From Christensenella sp. UBA4636 (GTDB taxonomy: Bacteria > Bacillota > Clostridia > Christensenellales > Borkfalkiaceae): DNA of 17,928 nucleotides. Every line of letters starts with the position of its first letter. Within the stretch, counting starts at the first letter, position 1. The notes under the pieces are model-generated. The model was not told the DNA's origin, searched no databases, and saw only the letters and a program-made list of their open reading frames with translations. The stretch covers positions 33,515-51,442 of the forward strand of contig DHMS01000039.1 in the NCBI GenBank assembly GCA_002405915.1, in the 5' to 3' direction. The position numbers and the translations under genes are program-made. Positions 1 through 6,881 of this stretch are shown one piece after another.

Positions 1-168
1 GCTCTTTTAGGTGCTTCGCATTTATGCGGATGAAAAATGCAGTTTTGCAAGTCGGTTTTTGCAAGACGTATTAAAGAAATAATACTTTATGTGTATTGAC
101 ATGAGTTTAACGTAGCAAAAACCGATTTAGTTCCGCAAAAATAATTAGTGATAAGGAATGCAATCCCT
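1..168. other. Leader region before the first gene; no supported CDS
   Basis: This stretch precedes the first gene and holds no convincing coding region. Frame 1 is open only from the window edge to a TGA at 31-33, so the tail of an upstream gene is possible but cannot be identified. Two arms at 49-62 and 115-128 form a near-perfect 14-base inverted repeat (core GTCGGTTTTTGC / GCAAAAACCGAT) around a 52-base AT-rich loop. A TTGACA hexamer lies at 96-101, but I find no good -10 box at the right distance, so I do not call a promoter. Confidence 0.4.
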
Positions 169-651
169 ATGGATAAAAAGCTAAAAATTGCGTTTGTCTG
201 TACCGGCAACACTTGTCGCAGCCCTATGGCGGCGTTTATGCTTAAAGACGAACTCAAACGAAGAAAAATTAAGGGCGTGACCGTAACGAGCTTCGGCTTA
301 AATCCCACGGAAAAGGAAATTAACCCTTACGCCAAACAAGAGCTTGAAAGGCTTAATGTAAAAATCACTGCGTTCAAGCCGAAAAAGCTGACAAAATCTT
401 CCGCTTTAAAGCAAGACGCGCTTATCTGCGTTACGGAAGAGATAAAAAACGAACTTATAAAAGCTCAAATCGAAAACGCGTATTCCTTCAAGGAACTTTT
501 CGGCGAGGAATTATTCGACCCTTACGGAAAAGGCAAAGAAGCTTACGCCGATTGCGCAACGAAACTCAAAACTTATGCGGCGGAACTCGCCGATATGATA
601 ACGGAAATAATTGATGATGAACGTCGGAAAAACGGAGGTATAATAAAATGA
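169..651 (+). CDS. ywlE: Low-molecular-weight phosphatase, YwlE-type protein-arginine phosphatase
   Basis: This is a 160-residue cytosolic phosphatase of the LMW-PTP family. The P-loop CTGNTCRS runs from Cys11 (nucleophile) to Ser18 with Arg17, and the general-acid Asp117 sits in FDPYG. In B. subtilis YwlE, the Thr inside this loop (CTGNTCRS rather than the CxGNICRS of tyrosine phosphatases) selects phosphoarginine, and here the residue is Thr15. I therefore infer that it removes phosphate from protein arginines and reverses McsB, whose gene lies about 2.6 kb downstream. The start is ATG 169, because AAGGA at 153-157 precedes it; the GTG at 148 has no ribosome site. The stop overlaps the rpiB start (ATGA), so the two are translationally coupled. 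A tyrosine-phosphatase role is the alternative. Confidence 0.85.
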   Translation: MDKKLKIAFVCTGNTCRSPMAAFMLKDELKRRKIKGVTVTSFGLNPTEKEINPYAKQELERLNVKITAFKPKKLTKSSALKQDALICVTEEIKNELIKAQIENAYSFKELFGEELFDPYGKGKEAYADCATKLKTYAAELADMITEIIDDERRKNGGIIK

Positions 652-1106
652 AAATTGCGTTTGCAAGCGACCACGCGGGTTTTAACGCGAAGAAAGAACT
701 TATGACCTTTGCCGAGGATTTCGGCTATCAAGTCGTCGATTTCGGTACTTATTCTACCGATTCCTGCGATTACCCTGATTTTGTATACCCTGCGGCGAAA
801 GCCGTCGCGCAGGAAGAATGCGAAAAGGGTATATTCATTTGCAGCACGGGTATAGGCGTATCCATTTGCGCCAACAAGGTTAAAGGTATAAGATGCGCTC
901 TTTGTACCGATGTTTTCCAAGCGGAAATGACGAGAAGGCACAATAATTCCAATTGCCTTGCAATGGGCGCAAACGTTACGACTTTGGAAATTATGAGAAG
1001 AATTACCGCCATATTCCTCGAAACGGGCTTCGAAGGCGGCAGACATCTCCGTCGCGTTGAAAAAATGATGGCGATTGAAGACGAACAAAGCGGAAAAACC
1101 GAGTAA
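648..1106 (+). CDS. rpiB: Ribose-5-phosphate isomerase B
   Basis: This 152-residue protein of the RpiB/LacA/LacB family interconverts ribose 5-phosphate and ribulose 5-phosphate in the pentose phosphate pathway. The N-terminus ASDHAGF is the typical phosphate-loop start. Cys65 in ICSTGIG aligns with the catalytic Cys of CGTGIG; the following Gly is Ser here, which is slightly unusual. His98 in RRHNNSN matches the conserved His of the HND(A/T)N segment, and EGGRHLRRVEKM is the family C-terminal signature. The start is set by GGAGG at 634-638, and the gene overlaps the upstream phosphatase by four bases. The ywlE-rpiB-upp order resembles Bacillus. A specific LacA/LacB or allose isomerase role is less likely because no such sugar operon is present. 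Confidence 0.9.
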   Translation: MKIAFASDHAGFNAKKELMTFAEDFGYQVVDFGTYSTDSCDYPDFVYPAAKAVAQEECEKGIFICSTGIGVSICANKVKGIRCALCTDVFQAEMTRRHNNSNCLAMGANVTTLEIMRRITAIFLETGFEGGRHLRRVEKMMAIEDEQSGKTE

Positions 1107-1120
1107 TTCTCGGTTTTTTT
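1094..1120 (+). terminator. Rho-independent terminator after rpiB
   Basis: The arms AAAAACCGAG (1094-1103) and CTCGGTTTTTTT (1109-1120) form a GC-containing stem around the loop TAATT, followed by a run of seven T. The TAA stop codon of rpiB lies in the loop. It most likely ends the ywlE-rpiB transcript and separates it from upp. Confidence 0.85.
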
Positions 1121-1130
1121 ATGAACTCAA

Positions 1131-1155
1131 CGATAAATTTATCGCGAAAAGCGAT
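1131..1155. repeat. Palindrome and overlapping hairpin upstream of upp
   Basis: CGATAAATTTATCG at 1131-1144 is a perfect 14-base palindrome. It overlaps a second hairpin at 1141-1155 (ATCGC, loop GAAAA, GCGAT), which a T-rich stretch follows. It lies in the only space where a upp promoter could be. It could be an operator or simply an AT-rich palindrome; I recognise no known binding motif. Confidence 0.4.
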
Positions 1156-1193
1156 TTTATTTAATCAATTTATAAATAATTCGGAGGCAAAAA

Positions 1194-1823
1194 ATGAGTA
1201 AACTTTACGTAGTAGACCATCCGCTTATAGCGCACAAGCTTAGCATGATGCGTCGCATCGATACCAGCACAAAGGATTTCAGAGACCTTGCGGAAGAAAT
1301 CTCCCTTCTTATGGCGTATGAAGTAACGAGAGACCTTCCTTTACACGAAATAGAAATCGAAACGCCTATATGCAAGACTAAAGCGTATGAAATTTCCGGC
1401 AGAAGCATAGGCGTAGTTCCCATTTTGAGAGCCGGGCTCGGCATGGTTAACGGAATTTTAACGCTTGTTCCTAACGCTAAGGTAGGGCATATCGGTCTTT
1501 ACCGCGACCCCGAAACGCATCAACCGGTCGAATATTACTGCAAGCTCCCCGCGGACGCTACCGAGCGCAGAATTATAGTCGTCGACCCGATGCTCGCTAC
1601 GGGCGGAAGCGCGATTGCCGCCGTTCAATTCATAAAAGACAGAGGTTGCAAGGATATTAAGCTCGTCAATTTGATAGCCGCACCCGAGGGCGTTGAAGCT
1701 TTCCAAAAAGCTCATCCGGACGTCGATATTTACGTTGCCGCGCTTGACGAAAAGCTTAACGAACACGCTTATATAGTTCCGGGTCTTGGCGACGCGGGCG
1801 ACAGAATTTTCGGCACGAAGTAA
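1194..1823 (+). CDS. upp: Uracil phosphoribosyltransferase
   Basis: This 209-residue cytosolic enzyme converts uracil and PRPP to UMP in pyrimidine salvage. The length is exactly that expected for the family. The PRPP-binding loop DPMLATGGS is at residues 131-139, VPILRAGLGMV is the conserved inner segment, and the C-terminal PGLGDAGDRIFGT carries the uracil-binding signature. GGAGG at 1183-1187 sits seven bases before ATG 1194. It follows the rpiB terminator, so it probably has its own promoter in the short AT-rich gap. No PyrR binding structure was seen. Confidence 0.95.
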   Translation: MSKLYVVDHPLIAHKLSMMRRIDTSTKDFRDLAEEISLLMAYEVTRDLPLHEIEIETPICKTKAYEISGRSIGVVPILRAGLGMVNGILTLVPNAKVGHIGLYRDPETHQPVEYYCKLPADATERRIIVVDPMLATGGSAIAAVQFIKDRGCKDIKLVNLIAAPEGVEAFQKAHPDVDIYVAALDEKLNEHAYIVPGLGDAGDRIFGTK

Positions 1824-1847
1824 CCGTGAATAGCAATTACGCGTGTC

Positions 1848-1898
1848 GTAAAAACTTCTAAAATCAAAGATAACAAGCTTAATTTTGTAGGTTTTTAC
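1848..1898 (+). repeat. Imperfect 17-base inverted repeat between upp and galU
   Basis: The arm GTAAAAACTTCTAAAAT (1848-1864) pairs with ATTTTGTAGGTTTTTAC (1882-1898) at about 14 of 17 positions, around a 17-base loop. No T-run follows the structure, so it is not a textbook terminator; an A-run follows instead. It may be a weak terminator for upp or a leader structure for galU. Confidence 0.4.
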
Positions 1899-1922
1899 AA
1901 AAACAAAAAAACGAGAGGTCGA

Positions 1923-2801
1923 ATGATGGAAAAAGTTAAATTAGCCGTTATTCCCGTCGCCGGATACGGCACGAGATTTTTGCCTTTTACGAAAGCGGTG
2001 CCTAAGCCCATGCTTCCTATACTCAACATTCCCGCAATACAAATTATTGCCAAGGAAGCGGTAGACAGCGGAATAGAAGAAATTATTTTCGTCGTAGGGC
2101 AGAAAAAGGAAATAATCGAAAATCACTTCCGCCCGGCGCCCGAACTTGAAAGAGTTTTGGAAAAAGGCGGCAAGGAAGAATTCTTAAAAGCAATCAAGTT
2201 CCCCGAATCTTTCAACGTCAGATTCGTCGAACAGGTTCGTCAGCTCGGCTCCGCCGACGCGGTTATGGCTGCGAAAGATTACATCAAGGACAAACCTTTT
2301 GCAGTAATGTTCGGCGACGACGTTATGTATAACGAGGGTAGACCCGTTATCGGTCAACTTATCGATACGTACGAAAAGACGGGCAAAACCGTTATCGGCG
2401 TTAAGCGCGTACCGCTAAAAGACGTGCCTAAGTACGCTTCCGTCGAATACTCTTCGGCGGACGGTAGAGAATTCGCCGTCACTTGCATTACGGAAAAACC
2501 GCCGATTGAAAAGGTTAAAAGCGATTTGGCTCCGCTCGGCAGATACGTTCTCGCTCCGTCGATTTTCCCGATACTCGAAAATTTGAAGCCCACGCTCAAC
2601 AACGAATATCAGCTTACCGACGCATTAGACCAAGAAGCCCGCGCAAACGGCGCGTACGCTTACGAATTTATCGGAACGCGTTACGATATGGGCGACAGAC
2701 TCGGCTTTTTAAAGGCGAACGTTGAATTCGGACTTCGCGACGAAAAGTTAGGCGAGGACTTCAAAAAGTACTTGACCGAACTTTTGAAAACTCAATCTTA
2801 A
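1923..2801 (+). CDS. galU: UTP-glucose-1-phosphate uridylyltransferase
   Basis: This nucleotidyltransferase of about 292 residues makes UDP-glucose from glucose 1-phosphate and UTP, feeding envelope glycans and glycolipids. The nucleotide-binding signature GYGTRFLPFTKAVPKPMLP is near residues 14-32. GalU proteins usually read GxGTRFLPATKxxPKEMLP, so the Pro in PKPMLP is a small deviation reminiscent of other sugar-nucleotide transferases. FGDDV and the NNEYQLTDAL segment are conserved, and the C-terminal TRYDMGDRLGFLKANVEF is characteristic. Two Met codons open the frame. GAGAGG at 1913-1918 is better spaced for the second (1926), so the protein may be one residue shorter. pgi and the glycosyltransferase downstream fit a sugar-nucleotide role. 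Confidence 0.92.
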   Translation: MMEKVKLAVIPVAGYGTRFLPFTKAVPKPMLPILNIPAIQIIAKEAVDSGIEEIIFVVGQKKEIIENHFRPAPELERVLEKGGKEEFLKAIKFPESFNVRFVEQVRQLGSADAVMAAKDYIKDKPFAVMFGDDVMYNEGRPVIGQLIDTYEKTGKTVIGVKRVPLKDVPKYASVEYSSADGREFAVTCITEKPPIEKVKSDLAPLGRYVLAPSIFPILENLKPTLNNEYQLTDALDQEARANGAYAYEFIGTRYDMGDRLGFLKANVEFGLRDEKLGEDFKKYLTELLKTQS

Positions 2802-2808
2802 TATTAGC

Positions 2809-2875
2809 GGCGTGTTTTAAAGCGAAAGGAAATTCCTTTTAGTGTTTAAGACCCGCCGTTTTCCTTATATTTTTG
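2809..2875 (+). terminator. Probable terminator hairpin after galU
   Basis: GGCG-TGTTTTAAA starting at 2809 pairs with TTTAAGACCCGCC ending at 2857, with an inner AAAGG/CCTTT stem. A T-rich tail (GTTTTCCTTATATTTTT) follows. It separates galU from the mcsA promoter. Confidence 0.65.
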
Positions 2876-2906
2876 TAAAAATCGGCAAAAATTCTGCAAA
2901 AAGCTA

Positions 2907-2935
2907 TTTACTTTAAAGCTTTAACATGGTATAAT
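2907..2935 (+). promoter_or_regulatory. Housekeeping-sigma promoter with extended -10 for the mcsA operon
   Basis: A perfect -10 box TATAAT lies at 2930-2935, preceded directly by TGG (2927-2929), which is an extended -10. A partial -35 TTTACT lies at 2907-2912 with a 17-base spacer. Transcription would start near 2942, giving a leader of about 30 bases before ATG 2972. I found neither a CtsR heptad repeat (GGTCAAA type) nor a CIRCE element here. A direct repeat AAAGCT occurs at 2900-2905 and 2915-2920 across the -35 region, with unknown meaning. Confidence 0.8.
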
Positions 2936-2971
2936 ATAACTAAATTAAGAAGCAAGGCGGCGAAAAGTAAA

Positions 2972-3268
2972 ATGGTTTGTCCGATTTGTCATAAAAACGC
3001 GGCGACCGAAAAGGTCGAACGCAGGCTCGGCAGTCTGTATGTTACGGGCGAAGTCTGCACGGAATGCGAATATAAAGCTTACGGGCTTAGCGACCGAACG
3101 TTTTTCGAACTTTTTTACGTCGTGCCGAACAAAAAATGCAGAACTTGCGGCAGAACTTTCGGCGAGATTTCCGAAACGCTTCTCGTCGGTTGCGAAGATT
3201 GCTATAATAGCTTCGAACAAGAATTAAAGCCCTTGATAGCGGGATTGCAGAGGATAAACGATGATTGA
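2972..3268 (+). CDS. mcsA: McsA-like zinc-finger protein, short form without UVR domain
   Basis: This 98-residue protein matches the N-terminal part of McsA, the partner and activator of the arginine kinase McsB. Four Cys pairs are visible: CPIC at residues 3-6, CTEC near 30, CRTC and CEDC further on. Together they should bind two zinc ions. Reference McsA proteins are roughly 170-185 residues and carry a C-terminal UVR domain. This one ends shortly after the CEDCYNSFEQELKPLI segment, so the UVR domain is absent. The stop TGA overlaps the mcsB start within ATGATTGA, so the shortness is not an obvious frameshift, and an ordered two-gene arrangement is retained. AAGGCGG at 2954-2960 precedes ATG 2972. 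Loss of the UVR part would remove one suggested contact surface for ClpC (inference). Confidence 0.85.
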   Translation: MVCPICHKNAATEKVERRLGSLYVTGEVCTECEYKAYGLSDRTFFELFYVVPNKKCRTCGRTFGEISETLLVGCEDCYNSFEQELKPLIAGLQRINDD

Positions 3269-4262
3269 TACTTCCGTAACCGTTTCCTCTCGCGTGCGGC
3301 TTGCCCGCAACCTTTCCGGCATAGGGTTTTCTCCCGTCATACGCGACACCGCCGCCGAGGACAGAGTTACCGCTTTAGTTAAAAGAATACTCGGCGCGAT
3401 AGGCGGATTTACGTTCACGGAAATGCGAAGTCTGACTGAGGAACAAAAACTTTCGTTCGTCGAAAGGTATATAATTTCGTCCGCGCTCACCAAAAGCCCG
3501 CGCGGCGCGCTCGCTTCCTCGTCGGACGGCACCGTTTCCGTGATGATTAACGAAGAAGACCACTTGCGCGAACAGTGCTTTGCCGCGGGGTTGAGCTTAA
3601 AATCCGTTTATTCTCGTTTAAAAACGCTCGACAACGTGTTAAGCAACAATTTACGCTTCGCAAAAGGCAAATTCGGGTTTTTAACGACTTGCCCCACGAA
3701 CGTCGGCACGGGAATGCGCGCTTCCGCAATGCTTTTCTTGCCCGCGCTTTCGTATTCGGGCGAAATAAGTTCGCTTATGCGCGATGCACGCTCGGCGGGG
3801 CTAACCGTGAGAGGCGCGTACGGCGAAGGCAGCGGCGACGATTATTGGCTGTATCAAATCAGCAACGAAATAACTTACGGCGTTACAGAAACGGAGATTA
3901 TAGAACGCGTTACGGGTTTTGTTAAAAAAGTCGAAAACGCAGAACGCGAAGAGCGTTACGCCTTGTATTCCGATAACGAAGTAGCTTTTTCAGACGCGTG
4001 TTTAAGGGCTTACGGCATACTTGCAAATTGCAAAAGCATAGGTTACGCCGAGTTTATCGACCTTGCCGCGAAAGTCAAATTAGGGCTTGCGTTGAACCTT
4101 TTGAAAGCCGACTACCCGAGCGGAATCGACGACGTTATGGTTTCTGCAAGAACGGCTACGCTCGTACTCGTACCGGACTTAAAGAGTTTTAGCGAGGACG
4201 AAAGGCGCGCGGAGTTTGCGAACAAAGCCCTTTTGAGTTTGGGAGTGCGCCCCGCAAAATAA
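3261..4262 (+). CDS. mcsB: Protein arginine kinase McsB
   Basis: This 333-residue cytosolic kinase of the phosphagen-kinase fold phosphorylates arginines on proteins, marking them for Clp degradation. Signatures include SSRVRLARNL at the N-terminus, MINEEDHLREQC, LTTCPTNVGTGMRASA and RGAYGEGSGDDY followed by QISNEITYG. In the C-terminal part, the allosteric phosphoarginine-binding motif RDxxRA of Bacillus/Geobacillus McsB appears as EDERRA at 312-317, so the first Arg is Glu. The protein is about 30 residues shorter than B. subtilis McsB, with most of the difference at the N-terminus and near the C-terminal motif. It overlaps mcsA by eight bases, which implies coupled translation. Confidence 0.93.
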   Translation: MIDTSVTVSSRVRLARNLSGIGFSPVIRDTAAEDRVTALVKRILGAIGGFTFTEMRSLTEEQKLSFVERYIISSALTKSPRGALASSSDGTVSVMINEEDHLREQCFAAGLSLKSVYSRLKTLDNVLSNNLRFAKGKFGFLTTCPTNVGTGMRASAMLFLPALSYSGEISSLMRDARSAGLTVRGAYGEGSGDDYWLYQISNEITYGVTETEIIERVTGFVKKVENAEREERYALYSDNEVAFSDACLRAYGILANCKSIGYAEFIDLAAKVKLGLALNLLKADYPSGIDDVMVSARTATLVLVPDLKSFSEDERRAEFANKALLSLGVRPAK

Positions 4263-4366
4263 GCGCAAAATAAAGCGGCTCAAAAAACGCAAAACAAAAA
4301 AACTGTTAAAAACGGCATAAAACGCCGAAATTATAAAAACAAAGAAAACAAAATTCGGTATTAACT
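4263..4366 (+). other. A-rich mcsB-clpC gap without a visible ribosome site
   Basis: This gap of about 100 bases is strongly A-rich with several A-runs. It has only a weak hairpin (CGGC 4313-4316 / GCCG 4324-4327). I see no good promoter, terminator or GGAGG-type ribosome site before the clpC ATG at 4367, which is unlike most neighbours. clpC may be read through from the mcsA promoter. Confidence 0.4.
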
Positions 4367-6814
4367 ATGAACTTCAATCCCGACAACCCGGTCGACAGAG
4401 CGACCGAAGAATTCAACGGAATGTTAAAGCTTTCGCTTACGATAGCGCGGCGAGAGTACAACGCCCGTTTTATAGCCACGGAGTTTACGATTATCGCGCT
4501 TTTAAGAATGGGCGGTAAACCCGCGGAACTTTTGCGGTACTTCGGCGTTAGCGATACGGCGTTCGAAGCGCAGGTTAAAAGGGAAAGTTTTTCGCAGGAA
4601 GGCAACAGAATGTTTTCCGCGCGAATGAACCACGCGATAAATTTAGCGATACGAATTTCCGACGAAACTTCTTGCAAATTCATTTCTACCGACCACTATC
4701 TTTTAGCCGTCTTAACAAGCGACAACGTGGCTAACGGCATAATACAAAGCCTTGCCGAGGATTATTCGGGGCTTGTAGCGGCAGCGCGCGAAAGGGTTGA
4801 AAAACTCGGCGCGGGTGCAAGAAATTTTGCGGAAGAGCAGGAAGACGGCGAAGATATAGAACAATATCAAGCGAATGTCGTCGAAGACAATTTTTCGTTC
4901 GACGATACGCCGCTTAACGGTTTCGGAATAGACTTGACCGAGCGCGCCGAAAAGGGTAGACTCGACCCGGTTATCGGGAGAGAAAAAGAAACGGAACGCA
5001 TTATAAACACCCTTTCAAGGCGGCAGAAAAACAATCCTCTTTTAATCGGCGAACCGGGAACGGGCAAAAGCGCGGTCGTGGAGGGGCTTGCGATAAGAAT
5101 AGCAAGCGGAAACGTGCCGTTGCCGCTCAAAGGCAAACGAATATTTTCGCTCGACATGGCTGCGGTCGTCGCAGGCGCAAAGTATCACGGCGAATTCGAA
5201 GAACGCTTCAAAGCCATTCTCGATTTCGTTAAAAACCACGAAAACGTCATACTTTTCATAGATGAAATACACACGCTCGTATCGGGCGACAAAGGCGGCG
5301 ACAGCGGTGCCGCTGAAATTTTAAAACCCGCCATGGCGCGCGGAGATATAAAACTTATCGGCGCGACGACTATCGCGGAGTATAGGAGATATCTCGAAAA
5401 AGACCCCGCGCTCGACCGTCGCTTTCAAACGATTCTCGTAGAACCGCCGTCGGTTGAAGACAGTATAAAAATCATTAAAGGGCTTCAAAGCAAATTCGAA
5501 GCTCACCATAAAGTCGAAATAACGGACGAAGCAATCGAAGCCGCCGCAAACCTTTCGGATAGATACATTCCCGATAAGTTTTTGCCCGATAAAGCGATAG
5601 ACTTAATAGACGAAGCTTGCGCTCGTGCAAGGCTTGCCGCAGACGCGCCCGCCGAGGACGTTCGAGGGAAAGAAAACGAACTTCGCGACACGATACGCGA
5701 ATACGACTATGCCGCGGCAAGCGGAAGAGAAGTAAAATCTTTTGCGGAAAAAATAAAAAAACTCAACGCCGAACTCGACGAGCTTTACGACCGTGAGCTA
5801 AAACGCCGCACGCACGAAAACGCTTTCATAGACGGCGAGGACATAGCGAAAGTCGTTGAAGAACGCACGGGTATCCCCGTCGCAAGGCTCACCGAAACGG
5901 AAACGGAAAAACTTATGCGCTTAGAGGGCGAACTTCATAAGCGCGTTATCGGGCAAGACAACGCCGTCAAAGCGGTGTCGCGCGCAATCCGCCGCGCAAT
6001 GTCCGGCATCAAAGACCCATCAAGACCTATCGGCATCTTCCTTTTTGTCGGACCTACCGGCGTAGGCAAAACAGAACTGACAAAGGCTCTTGCGCAAGCT
6101 CTTTTCGGCGACGAAAACATGCTCGTGAGAATAGACATGAGCGAATACATGGAGAAAAACAGCGTCAACAAGCTTATCGGCGCGCCTCCGGGCTTCGTAG
6201 GGTACGACGAGGAAGGACAACTCACCGAAAAGGTGCGGAGAAAGCCTTATTCCGTCGTTTTGTTCGACGAGGTTGAAAAAGCCCATCCGGACGTTTTCAA
6301 TATAATGCTGCAAATATTCGACGACGGCAGACTTACCGACAGTAAAGGCAGAACGGTAGACTTTAAAAACACTGTCATAATAATGACTTCCAACGCCGGC
6401 GCGGCAAAATCAGGCGTCGAATCGACCGCTTACGACGACGAAGAAGCCTTGCGAGAAAGGATAAATTCCGCTTTGAGAAAGACTTTTAAGCCAGAATTTT
6501 TAAACAGAATCGACGACATAATCGTCTTTGAAAAGTTATCCCGCGAAGAATGTCGCGCAATCGTCACCATAATTCTCGACAACTTACGCGCGCGACTTGC
6601 GAAAATGGGTATAAACTTCACTTACGACGAAGCTTTGGAAGACGTTATATTAGACAGCGGTTTCAACAGCGAATACGGCGCGAGACCGCTTAAACGAACC
6701 GTTAGGAGACTCGTTGAGGACCCGCTTTCCGAAAAGCTTATAACGGGCGAAGTGTCTAAAAACGGACGAATAACGGCGACGGCAGAAAACGGCGAAATAG
6801 AGTTCTTTTCTTAA
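4367..6814 (+). CDS. clpC: ClpC-type AAA+ unfoldase, divergent
   Basis: This 815-residue protein has ClpC architecture. It has a double Clp-N repeat (about 12-150), AAA1 with Walker A GEPGTGKS (228-235) and Walker B DE at 299-300, a middle coiled coil (about 415-495), and AAA2 with Walker A GPTGVGKT (562-569), Walker B DE at 634-635 and sensor-2 GARPL. In the N-domain, the two acidic residues that read phosphoarginine in B. subtilis ClpC (Glu32, Glu106) align with Glu39 and Asp109. Two features are unusual. The UVR-like EFEKAAxLRD motif of the middle domain is replaced (REVKSFAEK, 454-462). The segment between TSNAGA and FKPEFLNRID (about 679-705) has no [LIV]GF tripeptide, the usual ClpP dock. 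Pore residues are GFVG rather than GYVG in AAA2. ClpB is unlikely because the middle domain is short. The start lacks a clear ribosome site but is needed for the first Clp-N helix. Confidence 0.9.
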   Translation: MNFNPDNPVDRATEEFNGMLKLSLTIARREYNARFIATEFTIIALLRMGGKPAELLRYFGVSDTAFEAQVKRESFSQEGNRMFSARMNHAINLAIRISDETSCKFISTDHYLLAVLTSDNVANGIIQSLAEDYSGLVAAARERVEKLGAGARNFAEEQEDGEDIEQYQANVVEDNFSFDDTPLNGFGIDLTERAEKGRLDPVIGREKETERIINTLSRRQKNNPLLIGEPGTGKSAVVEGLAIRIASGNVPLPLKGKRIFSLDMAAVVAGAKYHGEFEERFKAILDFVKNHENVILFIDEIHTLVSGDKGGDSGAAEILKPAMARGDIKLIGATTIAEYRRYLEKDPALDRRFQTILVEPPSVEDSIKIIKGLQSKFEAHHKVEITDEAIEAAANLSDRYIPDKFLPDKAIDLIDEACARARLAADAPAEDVRGKENELRDTIREYDYAAASGREVKSFAEKIKKLNAELDELYDRELKRRTHENAFIDGEDIAKVVEERTGIPVARLTETETEKLMRLEGELHKRVIGQDNAVKAVSRAIRRAMSGIKDPSRPIGIFLFVGPTGVGKTELTKALAQALFGDENMLVRIDMSEYMEKNSVNKLIGAPPGFVGYDEEGQLTEKVRRKPYSVVLFDEVEKAHPDVFNIMLQIFDDGRLTDSKGRTVDFKNTVIIMTSNAGAAKSGVESTAYDDEEALRERINSALRKTFKPEFLNRIDDIIVFEKLSREECRAIVTIILDNLRARLAKMGINFTYDEALEDVILDSGFNSEYGARPLKRTVRRLVEDPLSEKLITGEVSKNGRITATAENGEIEFFS

Positions 6815-6881
6815 AGAATTTTAAGTTTAAAGTCTTAAAATTAAAGAAAGAATTTTAAATATATAAACGGAGGATTTACGT
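6813..6881 (+). repeat. AT-rich repeats between clpC and hpf
   Basis: A 12-base direct repeat AAAGAATTTTAA occurs at 6813-6824 and 6847-6858. A perfect 9-base inverted repeat, AATTTTAAG (6817-6825) and CTTAAAATT (6834-6842), lies between. The stem has a single G-C pair and no T-run follows, so it is a poor terminator. It may mark a promoter or operator for hpf, but I cannot assign boxes with confidence. The hpf ribosome site GGAGG is at 6869-6873. Confidence 0.4.

Noticed and set aside
96..101. TTGACA as the -35 of a promoter for the first gene
   Set aside because: No acceptable -10 box occurs 16-18 bases downstream.
573..1088. Minus-strand open frame of 171 codons over rpiB
   Set aside because: It lies opposite clear rpiB coding sequence, has no recognisable domain and is a shadow of codon bias.
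3205..3212. TATAAT inside mcsA as an internal promoter for mcsB
   Set aside because: No matching -35 at the right spacing, and mcsB is already coupled to mcsA by overlap.
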